Below are positions 12,178 through 24,165 of a stretch of DNA of 64,000 bases, piece after piece. The position numbers were made by a program, and so were the translations under genes. The notes beneath the pieces are model-generated. The model saw only the letters and a list, made by a program, of their open reading frames with translations. It made no database searches and was not told where the DNA came from. Source of the stretch: Malaya genurostris (taxonomy: Eukaryota > Arthropoda > Insecta > Diptera > Culicidae). Location of the stretch: NCBI RefSeq assembly GCF_030247185.1, contig NC_080571.1, positions 108,831,128-108,895,127 of the forward strand, in the 5' to 3' direction. Each line of letters begins with the position of its first letter. Position 1 is the first letter of the stretch.

Positions 12178-13476
12178 AAGCTAGCTTCATTTAGAATTGG
12201 AACAAACTTTTGGTCATATTGTAGCGCTCCTGGTGGACGGATTTGGAAGTTCTTGGCACAAACATGTCGGGAATTTTGTCAGCTTCACGTATAATTTTTG
12301 ACATTCCGCAAATCGACTGTTCTTTGTAAACAATCAACATGGAAGCCGAAAGAAGGGAAAAAATTGTGCACAGTTATTTGGAAAATCCATTGTGGTCTGC
12401 ATCTAGACTAGCTAAACAGCTGAAATTGCCAGAAATAGCGTATGGCGCGTTATCAAACGGTATAAGGAAACATTGACGACGATTCGGAAGCCTCAAGCCA
12501 GTCGTTTAAGTGGAACTGTCGACCGGAAACTGCGTGGTAAGATTTTGAAGACGATTAATAGGAATCCTAACCTGTCGGACCGTGATTTGGCCAGAAAATT
12601 CGGTGCTGCCCATAGTACCGTGAGGAGAACTCGACTCCGGGAAGGAATCAAGTTGTATCGAGCTAACAAACAGTCAAATCGGACCATAAAACAGAATAGT
12701 GTGGTCAAAATTCGTGCTTGGAAATTATATGACCAGGTGCTGACCAAGTTCGACGGGTGTCTTCTGATGGACGATGAAACCTATGTCAAGGCTGACTTCA
12801 GGCAAATCCCAGGTCGAAAATTTTACTTGGCAACGGGTCGGGGGGATGTTCCAGCCAAATTTAAATTTGTTTTTGCCGACAAATTTGCAAGAAAATTTAT
12901 GATTTGGCAGGGCATTTGCAGCTGTGGCAAACAACGAAAGTTTTCGTTACAAATAAGACAATGACATCGGAACTATACCAAAAAGAGTGTCTCCAAAACC
13001 GAATTTTGCCGTTCATTCGATCCCACGACCATCCCGTAATGTTTTGGCCAGATTTGGCAAGGTGTCATTACAGCAAAGTCGTTCAAAAATGGTATGCAGA
13101 GAAAGGGGTCCAGTTTGTTCCGAGAAACCTTAACCCACCCAACTGCCCCCAGTTCTGCCCTATTGAGAAATACTGGGCAATCATGAAGAGGAGACTCAAG
13201 GCAAAGGGAAAGGTTGTCAAAGACATCAATCATATGACGTCCTGGTGGAATAAGATAGCTAAAACGATGTACGAAGAAGGTGTGCGCCGCCTAATGAACC
13301 ATGTTACAGGAAAAATTCGAGAATTCCTTCGAAACCGTGACGAATAATTTTATCCGTATTTTTTCTTAAAAGTATGAAGCAAACGTTACATTTGTATAAA
13401 AAAGATCTTGAATTCAATAATAAATAACTGAAATACAGGCAATTGTTTTTGTTCCAATTCTATCTGAAGCAAGCTT
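12178..13476 (+). mobile_element. ITm DD37E-type Tc1 element (1299 bp) with TA duplication
   Basis: The terminal inverted repeats are about 29 bp with three mismatches. Left 12178-12206 starts AAGCTAGCTTC; right 13476-13448, reversed, starts AAGCTTGCTTC. Both then run through TAGAATTGGAACAAA. TA duplications lie at 12176-12177 and 13477-13478, inside a family-S repeat. Removing the element and one TA restores the repeat context GGGAT-TA-TAAAACC. The interior encodes a transposase with a 37-residue D-to-E spacing. Length, ends and spacing agree with the mosquito DD37E group of the IS630-Tc1-mariner superfamily. Confidence 0.88.
12340..13347 (+). pseudogene. DD37E transposase, broken by frameshifts
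   Basis: It starts at ATG 12340 (MEAERREKIVHSYLENP) with a helix-turn-helix-like N-terminus. A frameshift near 12430 moves it to a frame reading NSVWRVIKRYKETLTTIRKP. A second helix-turn-helix follows (RDLARKFGAAHSTVRRTRLR). The first catalytic Asp is in LLMDDETYV. A second frameshift near 12930, after GICSCGK, shifts to the frame with MTSELYQKECLQNRILPF, the second Asp in VMFWPDLARCHYS and the Glu in CPIEKYWAIMKRRL. Between that Asp and the Glu I count 37 residues. All three catalytic residues survive but the frame is broken at least twice, so no full enzyme is made. It ends KIREFLRNRDE and a stop. Confidence 0.88.
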
Positions 13477-15125
13477 TATAAAACCTTCTACTAAATCTAA
13501 GTACTTCTAAATCTAAGTTCATGAAAATCGGCCAAACCATCTCTGAGAAAATAGTCTAAGTTTCATTTTGGAGTATTCAAACACTATTTTCGATGCTTCC
13601 GGAATCGGATATCGGGAACCAGGACAGCCGGAATTAGTTTGACGCTCTATCTGAGGAAATCAGCAAGTAAGGTTTGAAAGCTTTGTCACTCATCGCCCTG
13701 TATTTGCGGAACCGGGAAGCAGACCTGGATGTAATTTCACAGTAGTTTTCGAGATAATATGAGCTTCAATTTAAATCAAGATTTGTGAAAATTGGATTTC
13801 CTTCACAACCTTTGGTGCTGCTGGAACAGGAAATGGGAAACTATTAGTACCGAATCAAGTTTATGTGCCCAGAAATTAATAAGTTCAACAAACTAGAAGA
13901 ATTTATCGCTCAGTTTTATGGTGTTTGTACTCGTGTTTACCATCGTACTGAAATAAATTTGAAAAAGACTATCCAAATCAGTCAACCCGATATACCTGAT
14001 TAATTTATGTGAAATAGACATTTTTATACTAATCACCCAGTATCTCCTAAACCAGAAGTCGGATCTGACTAAAAAGTAAGATGTTTTATAGGATTTTAAG
14101 ACCTCACATTTGAATCATAGATGGTGCTTAGATTTCATTTGAATCTTAGATCGGTTCGGCCATCTACGAGAAAAATGAGTTGCATTATTCTAATTTCGTT
14201 TCACATATCATCCTGTGATTCCGCAATCAGTAGTCGGACCCAAACGTAATTTAGGAACCTTATTTGGGAGTATACTACTTTTCATATGAATCTTAGTTTG
14301 TAGGAAACGGTTTAGCCATCTCCGAGAAAATTGAGAGAATTTTTTTGTCACACACGCATTTCCTGATCTCGACGAACTGATTCGAATGGTATATGGAAGT
14401 TATGTTCTTCTAGCATCTATTACTGTAAGTAGTTTAAATCAAAATAAATATGATATTACTTTCAACTTGAAAATGCTGCCGCCATCTAGTTTACATGTCA
14501 TACTCGAACGATAATGTTGCCTAAAACGAACCGTACTAAATTCCATGGAAAAAGATGCTGTGCACCGTCATTCTGGTACTTAGAAACAATTGTATAAAAA
14601 ATCATTTCTCATTTGGCTCCGAAACAGCGCTTTATCATCAAACGCGTAAAACTCCTAGTACTGGAATAAGGCGGAGAGTCGTTTACACAAATATATCGAT
14701 ATCTCCGTTAAAAATGGACGGATTTTGACAATCTATGGCTTGTTAGATAGCCATTACCATGCGGAATCTAAGTCTAAAAACATAATCTGTTTCCAAGGTT
14801 AGTTGTGACTGATATTGTCAAAAAAACTGAAAATTTTGAAATAAAACTTCAAATAACTAAGAATGTAAACATCCGATCTCAAAACCATTCAATAGCGTTA
14901 TGGGTGACGGGGAGACCTGTCATTTGCGACTAGTTTGATCAAAATTGGTCCAGCCATCTCTGAGATCTCGACCTCTTAGTTGACAACACACATACAGACA
15001 CACACGGACATTTGCTCAGTTCGTCGAGCTGAATCGTTTGGTATATGACATTCGGCCCTCCGGGCCGCGGAAAATTTTTCTAAAGTTCGAGCGAATTATA
15101 TACCAATTTTTTATATATATAAAAA
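13477..15125 (-). repeat. Family S block (reverse orientation)
   Basis: It resumes after the DD37E element with TTCATGAAAATCGGCC and ACCATCTCTGAGAAAATAG, then repeated GTCGGATCTGACT / AGTAGTCGGACCC units. It ends with the head motif reversed: GCTCAGTTCGTCGAGCTGAA (about 15014) and GACATTCGGCCCTCCGGGCC (15047-15066). CA-rich sequence near 14990 matches the TGTGTATG tract of forward copies. Confidence 0.7.
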
Positions 15126-15129
15126 GGTA

Positions 15130-16290
15130 AAACGATATTTTATTCAAACTAAAAATTGATCCTTTATTGTACGAGGTTAAACTTGAGCATAATGAAAACC
15201 GGATGAAATTTATGTTATTTATTACCTCACGAATTTTCGAACTATTGATCGAACGCTCTTCATCAAGTTCCGGACAAGTGTTGCATCGCATTTTTTGGAC
15301 GCTTGAGTCCAAATTTTATGAGCTCCTGCATGTTACCAGCTGCCTTACCAGTTTTTTTGAAGACTCTCTTCACGATTGCCCAGTAACGTTCGAGGGTAAT
15401 TTGGGGAATTGGTACTTTTCTCAACGAAATTTATACCCTTTTCTGCAAGTAAATTGAGAGTGGTTTTGGCATAGTGAGCCGACGCTGAATCCGGCCAAAA
15501 CAATGGAGGTAAACTATGCTTGTTATATAAAGGAAGCAATCTCTTCTGGAGACACTCAGATCGATAGATTTCTGCATTTATAGTTCCAGTAGTGTAAAAA
15601 ATGGTTGACTTCAAACCACAGGAACATGTTGCTTACGTCTCGTCATTGACTCATCAGTGCATATTGCTTGCCAAACCAGTACCTTTCGACCGAATTTCTC
15701 CACTTGAATTTACCTGTCCGCATCGCTCGCATCCTCCCCAAAGACGACAGTGAAGTATTGTAGACCTGGAAGGGTATTTGGGTCCTCCTTTACATAAGTC
15801 TCATCGTCCATCAAAACACATGCATTCGGACACTGCAAAAGACGCGAATACAATTTTCGGGCGATTGTTGCTGCTCGCTTCTTCTGTTCTACACTTTGTT
15901 TCAAGATTTTCTGCTTCTTGTAGGTCTTCAGGTGATTTCGCCTCTTGATACGCTGGATCATTCCAACACTCGTTCCTGATTTTTTAGTTAAATCACGTAT
16001 TTACATTGATTTGTTCATTATGATTAGGGATACCACTTTCTGGTCTAGATTCGGGTTGGAAGAACCGGGGTTTCTGCCTCTTCCTGGTAGCTCATCCAAA
16101 GAATAAGGTTCCCCGAACTTATTAATGATGGTTTTAACACTGGCATGATGAATTCCAAACCGGTTCGTCAATTTTCGCATAGTAATACCCTTCTCACGTA
16201 GCCATGTGTCCAGAACCTTAATTTTCACTTCCCTTTCAATACGCGATATTTTGAAAATGCAGAATTTCAACCGAACAAACAAGTAAACAA
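15130..16290 (-). pseudogene. Second DD37E-type transposase relic
   Basis: Minus-strand pieces in order: LKFCIFKISRIEREVKIKVL and MRKLTNRFGIHHASVKTIIN (helix-turn-helix; about 16282-16001), SNPNLDQKVV, VEQKKRAATIARKLYSRLL, the first Asp in VLMDDETYVKEDP (about 15800), YRSECLQKRLLPLYNKHS, the second Asp in LFWPDSASAHYAK (about 15480), and NSPNY. A small deletion and frameshift follow, then the Glu in TLERYWAIVKR (about 15390). The tail resembles KIREVINNI near 15220. Several stops and frame changes, and the loss of a few codons before the Glu, make it inactive. It differs clearly from the 12-13 kb copy, so it is a separate lineage. Terminal repeats were not found. Confidence 0.8.
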
Positions 16291-16668
16291 ACGAAAGCTA
16301 ACAGCCAAACGCACAGCATGCTGTGATCTGAGCATAAATAACCATCACAAATACATGCGTACAACACAAATGTATGTGGATAGCTTTTTTTCGATACACT
16401 CGTTACATTTGTGAAAATCGTCGTGTTCATCTCTAAGAAACTCTTGTTAACTCCGTTTTAAAGATTTTGACCGCTACTAAGAAGATTTCTCTGTTTCTGC
16501 ATCGTCACTCCTAATGAAACATTGAAATATTCAACACTCATCACCCTGTATTTTCATACCTGGGTGTTGAATGTCGATAAAATTAAATAGGATCATATGG
16601 AACTATAATATATAAGTTTGTTGGACCCTTTTCAGCTGTCTATGGGACTATATGATATAAGAATGGTA

Positions 16669-16907
16669 CACGGGTAAAAATCCATTGCCGGTACCAAGAT
16701 TAGAAATCATGAAATCATGAATCAGGTCTACCATGAATAATAAGTCATGATTTCATGAGTAAAATGATTGGTATCATGCACAATAACACATCTTTTATGA
16801 AATTTTTCATGATATCAATCATTTTGCTTAAGAAATTTCATGAGAAGGCATGGTTCATGATTTCAAGATTAAAAAATCCGAGTACCGCTAATAGATTTTT
16901 ATCCGAG
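16669..16907. mobile_element. Foldback MITE, 239 bp, TA-flanked
   Basis: Nearly the whole element is an imperfect palindrome. The ends are CACGGGTAAAAATC and, reversed, CTCGGATAAAAATC. Both arms then carry GCGGTAC or GCCGGTAC and a series of AATCATGAAATCATG-like words. TA lies at 16667-16668 and 16908-16909. No ORF. Confidence 0.7.
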
Positions 16908-17169
16908 TAAAACTCGATCTCTTCCCTCTAACACATAACTTTTTGTTCCAATCCCTCATAGTCTCATTCAAAATATAAGACTAATTAATAAAATTTTTAT
17001 TTATTTTCAATGCGAATTCAGAATTTTTTTCGATTAAAATATAATCACGCTTCTAAGAAATGAAAGATACTGAATGCGTGTCTAGGACTAGATAGATAAA
17101 GTAACAACATTATTAGTTAGATGTTTGTTTTTGCCTTTCTCATATGTGATATATGCAATCACTGTGAAA

Positions 17170-17870
17170 ACCGACTTTTGAACCGAGGTCCGGAGGGCCG
17201 AATGTCATATACCATTCGACTCAGTTCGACGAACTGAGCAAATGTCTGTGTGTATGTATGTATGTGTGTATGTGACAAAAAATGTCACTCGATTTTCTCA
17301 GAGATGGCTGAACCGATTTTCACAAACTCAAATTCAAATGACAGGTCTTATGGTCCCATAGATCGCTATTGAATTTTTATCCCGATACGACTTCCTGTTC
17401 CGGGATTACAGGGTGATATTCACCTAAAAATGAAAATATATGTCATTCACTTTTCTCAGAGATAGCATGACCGATTTTCACAAACTTAGATTCAAACGAA
17501 AGGTCTTATAGTCCTATAGATCGCTATTGAATTTTATCTTTATCCGGCTTCCGGTTCCGGAACTACAAAGCAATATGTTCAAATCAATGAGAAAATGCGC
17601 ATTCAACACTGTCATACAAAATGATGCAAAATCGGTGCGCATCGGTACGTGCTGGTACGTAAGAAGAAGAAAACGCACCCGCCTAGTACACAGCGTTCTT
17701 TGTTCAATTTTGTGTAGCGTGCATAGTTGCCACATTTAAATCTTTATTAACTTGACATAACTGATTACAAATTGAAAAAGTGAAGGTAGTTTATACCGAA
17801 GAAAGTTTTTGATTTTATTCAAGTTGCAAAAACAGGAACTTGACTAGGTGGATTAAAAAAGGTTTTATCT
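17170..17870 (+). repeat. Family S copy with complete head
   Basis: The head GGTCCGGAGGGCCGAATGTC (about 17190), CATATACCATTCGACTCAG, GACGAACTGAGCAAATGTC and a TGTGTATG tract precede two units with AGATGGCTGAACCGATTTTC and ACTTCCTGTTCCGGG or GCTTCCGGTTCCGG. The tail (CATCGGTACGTGCTGGTACG, then TGCCACATTTAAATCT) also occurs at about 465-570, so head, units and tail have the same order in two copies. Confidence 0.75.
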
Positions 17871-18537
17871 GTGGGCCTCTCCTGAAACGAAGTCCTGGGT
17901 ACGGGATGGCAGTGGTTCCCAAACTTTTTCGGTCGATATCATAATTTCTACTGTCCATCAAGTGAAAAACTCTTCGAAGTTATTTCATCTTAATTGAATT
18001 AAATGTTCAAACCCGGATCTAGTATAATCTTCAATTTCTATTACATTCAGTTCGAAAATAAGTGGAAAAAACTCAATAAAATCTCATAAATCATTAACCA
18101 ACAAGAACCAAATATAAATCGAAGATATAAATATAAATCTATTGATCCTAAGAATCCATCCGGGTTGGGACAAAAACGCATAACAAGTGGGTTGTCATGT
18201 GTTTAATTACCAACCCAGTCCAAAATTAATGAATTCATCCCATGTACTAAAACCATAAGTTTGAGTGATATTTGCTCTCTCTGTTCGATCCAGTGACTCT
18301 AAGGGAAAGATGAAAATAGATGCAGCAGTATCAATCAATTGTCAATTCTTAGAGCCGAAGCGAAAATATTTCATCACAACTTATTGATTGAAAGTCTAGT
18401 GAAGCGCAAAACATCATGACGACTTTATGAATGAGATAACTATTGGTACAAAAACCCTATAAACCGACTCTTCTTGGATATTTTCGGTTGCACTAGTAAT
18501 TAAAATAAACATGTTTAATTTTTTTCAATTTTCACAG
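17871..18537. other. No gene seen
   Basis: AT-rich DNA between a family-S copy and the possible Rim 3' end. No ORF or repeat recognised. Confidence 0.4.
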
Positions 18538-18543
18538 TTTTAT
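18538..18543 (-). terminator. Candidate poly(A) signal AATAAA
   Basis: Read on minus, AATAAA is followed by an A-rich stretch and TTTATTTTAATT within about 40 bases. It sits at the boundary between the repeat-poor block upstream and repeat-rich DNA downstream. It is a candidate distal Rim polyadenylation site, unproven. Confidence 0.3.
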
Positions 18544-20989
18544 TGTCGTTCTCGACATTTTCTTAGCCGAGAGGGGATACATTTTTAATATATATTTCAG
18601 TATATTTATATATGGTTTAATAATAATAGAAATTTAATTTACAATATTCTCTTGAATTCATTTTTTTCTGTTTCTGTTTGATGCTTCTCTCTCTGACTCT
18701 AATTTGATTTATCCTTAGTAGTCGCGCTATGTATCGCCTCTTCTGATCATTTCCGTATGTATATAAATTAACTCTAATAAATTAATATATTTTGGTTTGA
18801 TGCCCCCCTTCTTACTTCTCTCTGGTTTACCATTGCGATTGAATAGTTGCTTACTAATACTTATCCCTTATAAAATAATTAAAACTTATCATTTTCAATT
18901 TATACAAATATTTTCATGGAGTTCCACCTGAACCAGCTCGCCGCCTTCTTTTCTGGTATCTTGTAATATTTGTTTATTTGTTTCCTAGCGACGTTTTTGA
19001 AGAACAGTGAAAATGTTTTACATTGAACAGCTTTTTCGGCTCATTCGGATGTAGGAATCTGATCTGGTTTTCCGATTACATGTGAATGGTCTGATTGGTA
19101 GTCATTCAAAAATATCTCTGTTATGAGGAATGGTAGTGGTAGTGTTCGATGATAGATATATAACAACTGTTTCGGAAAATTATTTCCTCGGGAGATATTT
19201 TCCTTGAAAGCATTTTTATTTCGTTATTCCAAGCTAAGTTGAAAATCATATCCTGTTCCAGGATAAAGAACTAAATTAGCTACACTCAATAGGCCATTTG
19301 TTGTATTTTGTTTTGTGTACTTTTTTATTATTCTAAATGCATTCTGCGTTTTTTTTTCGATACTTCTGCCTTGTTGGTTCCAAGCACACAATCCTCCGTA
19401 TTTGTTATTCTAATGAAATCTTTGATCAAAATGAGTTTTAACAATGATAGAGTAAAATATGTATATCCAGGTGTACTTTGCAGCTTTCAGATGCTACTTA
19501 AGCACTTCGGAAAAACTATTTCGCATAGGGAACTGGATAGAAAATAGAGCCGATTTAGTATTATAACAATTTGCGAGAATCAATGGACGGATCAGAAATA
19601 CGCACACAAATTTACTCATCTCCAATGGTTGAAAAATTACAATTTTACGAAAAGGTTCTTTGCATATTCCGTAACAAAAATAGCTCAATACCTTTTTTTT
19701 TTGAAAGCATATTTTCAACATGTGCAATCACCATTTGAAAAGCAGAAAGAGAAACTTCGTTGTTTTATATGTACGAGAAGCTTTAACAAAACTATGCATC
19801 TGACTTTAGATGAATTATTTCCATTCTTGAGACTTAAATCTATCGTTTGTCCAGTGTAACGGTGAAGACAAATGCCAAGCTTACTTACGCTTTAGAGTTT
19901 GATAAATTTTAACAATGATTATGCCCAGGAAAATTAATATGAAATACTCAAAATGCATACTAATCAAAATCAAATAGTTAAATGGTTAAGGTAATGGTAA
20001 TACATAGTTGGTCTTTTCTTAGTTGATTGGTAAAGCGTTTATTGAAAAAAAAAAAACATTTCGCCTAATTACATTCAAATTAATTTATAGTGAGTCCGGG
20101 AAATGTTGACCAAATTTGTTGCAATGGTAGTAGGCGTCGATAGCGTTTTTGTTACAGCTTCTAAGTTTATTAGTCCTTATTTAATGGTTCACACTCTTTT
20201 GCGTCATCTGACTTCTTCAGATCGATGCTTTTGATTTGTTCACAGAGTCCACAATGTTAGTATAAAAATATTTGCTTAAATTTCCTCTCGCCTTCTCCTG
20301 AATCCCTCTCCTAGCTGTTGCGAAACTCTAGCGTCAATTCCCAAGAAGCGTTCATTCAAATCATACCTCTTCGTAACGTTTTTTTTTTAATGTAGCTATT
20401 TTTCAATTTATTCATGTCAATTAATTGTTAAAGTTTTCTTATATTAAAGATATGGTTTTGGCTTGTGGTTTGTTTAAAGATAAATATTTTACGTTAGGGT
20501 CTTTTTTTTCTTTTTGGGAAATGTCCTCTTGCTTTCTCATTCACGATTTGATGAAGTCCTGTTAGTATAATTAGTTTTACCTACATTTCATGGTACTTCT
20601 CAGCGATTTTGCCGTCGAGGTGTTCGATCTGGATTTACGTGTTTTTTTTTTTGTTTCGAGTTCTTTTGTTAATGCCTCGTTCTATTTACTTAGATAACTG
20701 CTACATTTCGATTGTTTGCTCTTTTTTAATCTTCCAATATGCTGATATCGATTTAGGAGTGAATCGCTCAAATTTAGAAAATTATTGAAATAGGCACTCT
20801 GATGCAGACAAGAAATGATTAACTCATTCTTGCAATAAATTGCCATGGATTTTAATCAAAGAGTGCGAAACATGTTGAAAATTTTAAAACTGCAAAAATA
20901 ATTGATTATTTCAGTTTCTTCCTGCTTTTCCTTATGTCGTATTAAACTTTGATTGTTTTTCAATAAAAACATTTCAATAGTTTAGGGGA

Positions 20990-21075
20990 CGAGTATAGCG
21001 TGATGGGATAGTAGACGCCTTTCACGCAACCCACCTGGTTCGAAGAGGTGAATGACCTCAAAAAAAATTTCAATA
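20990..21075 (+). mobile_element. tRNA-Glu-like SINE fragment
   Basis: GAGTATAGCGTGATGGGATA, then GCCTTTCACGC (an anticodon-stem and loop pattern of tRNA-Glu, UUC) and CCTGGTTCGA (B box). It jumps directly to AGAGGTGAATGACCTC, which in the 56 kb copy lies further downstream. This copy has an internal deletion. Too degenerate to be a tRNA gene. Confidence 0.6.
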
Positions 21076-23883
21076 GTTTATATGAAATGCCAATGCTCTT
21101 GGATTGATAACCAGAAATATTTAATTAAATGACAATTACACAACTTTTGTTATTTGCATCTATAGTTTTCCAACCGAATGGATAAACTTGCCTACGAACT
21201 GTAGACAATTAATGCGTTCTACGTTGTAAGCAATTTTAAACACTGGAAATCCACTTGATTGCTTTACAAAAAAGTGTTTGCCCTAAAATTCTAAATAGAA
21301 TACCTGTTAGAGGGGCTACAGTAAACATTTCAACGCGCTTATAGAAAGCTTATTGGTTCTGAAAATGAAAATATTCCAACCAGCTAACTTTTGAAACAAG
21401 TGAATAATACTTGAAGATAATCGATAACAACGTCAACCATTACCGAATCCATATCGCAAAATACAGACATCCAAACTAGAATAAACTTTCTTTGAAGAAA
21501 CTGTGTAAAACATTCAAATGAATATTCGTTTTTGAACATGTGAACATCCATTGTACGCAAGCTCGAACACAAGTACCCACAAGTACTTGCTGGGCTGCTC
21601 GCAGCGCCTCCATGGTCGAATTGCTACTTGATGATGAGTTTTTAAAACGACAGTTCTGCTTTCTGCACACATAGAAAATGTAATAGGGATGTATGTTCTC
21701 TGTGGTTATACATCAAGTAATGTCCCGAAGACGAAAAAAGAGACGAAACACGTGATGATTGGCATAATCGCTCACTCGATCTATTCCAGATCATGCTGTA
21801 GAAGGGCGTAACGCGCGCGTATTTGTGTGTGTGTGGGTGTTAGTTTTGTGTCGTTTTTTTACTACACGATCCACGATATTTAGGTAGGAGTCTAAGGCAA
21901 AAATTATGTTGATTTATTTTTATTCTCCTCCATACTCAGTATTTGTTGTCATGTCTCTTTTTTGCTTCTCTTCTTTTGGTTTGGATCTTTGATAGGTTTA
22001 AGTGCTATGTACAATTTTTGTTTTGCTTTCTCGTTTAGCTGTTGTAATAGATGTACAAATTTACTTGTTTCATGAGTTGTTACTTGCTTTTGTTTTCGAA
22101 AAAAGTTTGGTTTTCATGTTCCATACCAGCTGTACACTAAGTGGCGGTCGCTTTTGTTTTGTTCCTAGTCTTATGAGAATAATGAGAAATAGGAAAGAGA
22201 AAATTACATGAAAATGCGTGATAATTTGGCGAAATTATTTTAGAGTAAACGTATTTGTTTGTATTATATTTTTTCTGATGGAACTTGAATAAAATGATTA
22301 GGAATGACGTATTTGTAGGAGCTTATGCACTCTCAATGTCAAGAGATTTGTTTCGATAAATTTAGTAATAATAATTAAACGTTCCTTGTTTCATAAATAT
22401 AATGGAAGGCTTGATTATTTGTTTCATTTTTTTACAAAGTAGTTGTAACTTTCTTTGCCATGAATTTTCTGATGCTGCAAGTTGCCTTGGTTTATGAATT
22501 GTATCATTACTGTTTTATATATTAGTTTTAATAAATTCACAGATTTGAGTTTCATTTGTTTTTCCTTAGATGTACGTTGTTTTTTTTTTTTTTTGATAAA
22601 TACGCGAATCAAAATCTGAAAATTGCTTCCGCTCTGCGTACTAGTGTGTATGTTTAAGTGATGATTTTTTTTTGGTTTTTGTCGTCCATCGCTGTTTTAT
22701 AATAATATTGTTTATTCTAGTCTCCTATACTGGAACATGTTGTTACGATCGGTTGTTGGCTTTTTAGCACTAACTAACGCGGTTTGGATTGTACTTGAAA
22801 CAAGGATACGGATCTTGTAAACCAGATGGTAGGTACGCCGATGAAACTTATTTTGAGGTTTATCGAGGTTTATATTACTGAAAATGGATTAGAGAAGGTA
22901 ACAGTGGGATTGTTAGGTTTCAGTTAGTCGAACAACTCGCAGTGTAAAGGGAACCTGGCAATTATTTATCCTGATAAAATAGTTACGCAAACTTGAGAAA
23001 TTTGTAAAGTTACCCAACTTAGTTCCTGGTATGCAATGCACTCTAAATTCTTGAATTTTAAGCTCCTGAATCAAATTAAATAATGATACAAGACTCCAAT
23101 TTCTATAATTGAAACTGAAAGTGAATCGAAAATTTAAATACAATCATTTCGTTTTGCAGTTCATGAAATTTTGCGCATAGTTCACTGGAAATGGCTTCCG
23201 TTTTCTTGATCTCTTGGGGTTTCTTGATGACAAATATTAAAAAATAATGTGCGTTAATGTTACTAAGCAGCTATTGACCTCTCAACCACTAGTTATCAAT
23301 CACCGTTAAAGTTTCATATGTTTATCATTACTCATATGTTTTCATTCTACTTAATCAAAGCTACTACATTAGAAACACAGCACTAGTCCGAAAGTTTGGA
23401 TTGGAATAAACGAATGAATCAGGTAACATATAAAAATATTTGATAATATATTCAAACGTAGCAGTATTCTTTTAAATTTTAGTATGTGAAGTTCCAGAAA
23501 ACCAAGTTATTTGATAAATTTCAAATGATTATAAACAAACTCCCCAGGAATACATTATTCTATGTTTCACAGAGGCTGCCGAGCCTATGAATATCATAAG
23601 CAAGGTAGATTAGATTGGGCCTATTTGTTAAAAAGAATTGTCAATCTTTATTGTTTGGCCGAAGTAAGTTGCCCTTATCTGACTTTAGTATTCCATAATA
23701 GCGATCGTTTCTGAATGTTGAGAGCAGGACAATGCAGTCTCTAATTGGTGATTTGTTACAGATGATTGGTGATGCGTAAATTCAGAAAGACCAATAACAA
23801 TAGACAAAAATTGCCGATTTTTCATGTGTTTACCTTCAATCGCACTGACGAAACTACCCATGCAGCATCAATCATAATAACAC

Positions 23884-24164
23884 ATGAGTCAGCAGACAAA
23901 ATTTGACAGCTCTATTAGTCAAACTCTAACCGTGATGGAAAAAACAGTGAAGCAACTCCGTTCAAAAGTGTGCGCGTTCAAAGAACGACACCTAATCGCG
24001 TCGAAAACGGACATCGTGCGGAACTTTATTAACGCTGGATACGCCCGTTCCTGCATTAAAAGATAGTCCGATTCCGGACAGAGGGCTACCCTGAGCGATA
24101 AAAAGCTTGTCATGGCGTCGAAGCGATCGTTGAAGGAGATGAAGCGGCTGAATATCGATGTGAT
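23884..24164 (+). pseudogene. Tc1/mariner transposase relic, 5' part
   Basis: ORF 23884-24066 reads KERHLIASKTDIVRNFINAG and YARSCIKR, then a stop. Continuing in frame: SDSGQRATLSDKKLVMASKR and LKEMKRLNIDVI. The first part is a transposase helix-turn-helix (NFINAGYARS, then the SGSGR-like SDSGQR linker). LKEMKRLNIDVI resembles the segment just before the NPPN motif near the third catalytic residue, so the central catalytic part has already been deleted. The reading continues, across the inserted MITE, at 25603. Confidence 0.72.
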
Positions 24165-24165
24165 A

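Noticed and set aside
1..18537. A second host gene downstream of Rim
   Set aside because: Every ORF with recognisable similarity here is transposase; the remainder is repeats or plain AT-rich DNA.
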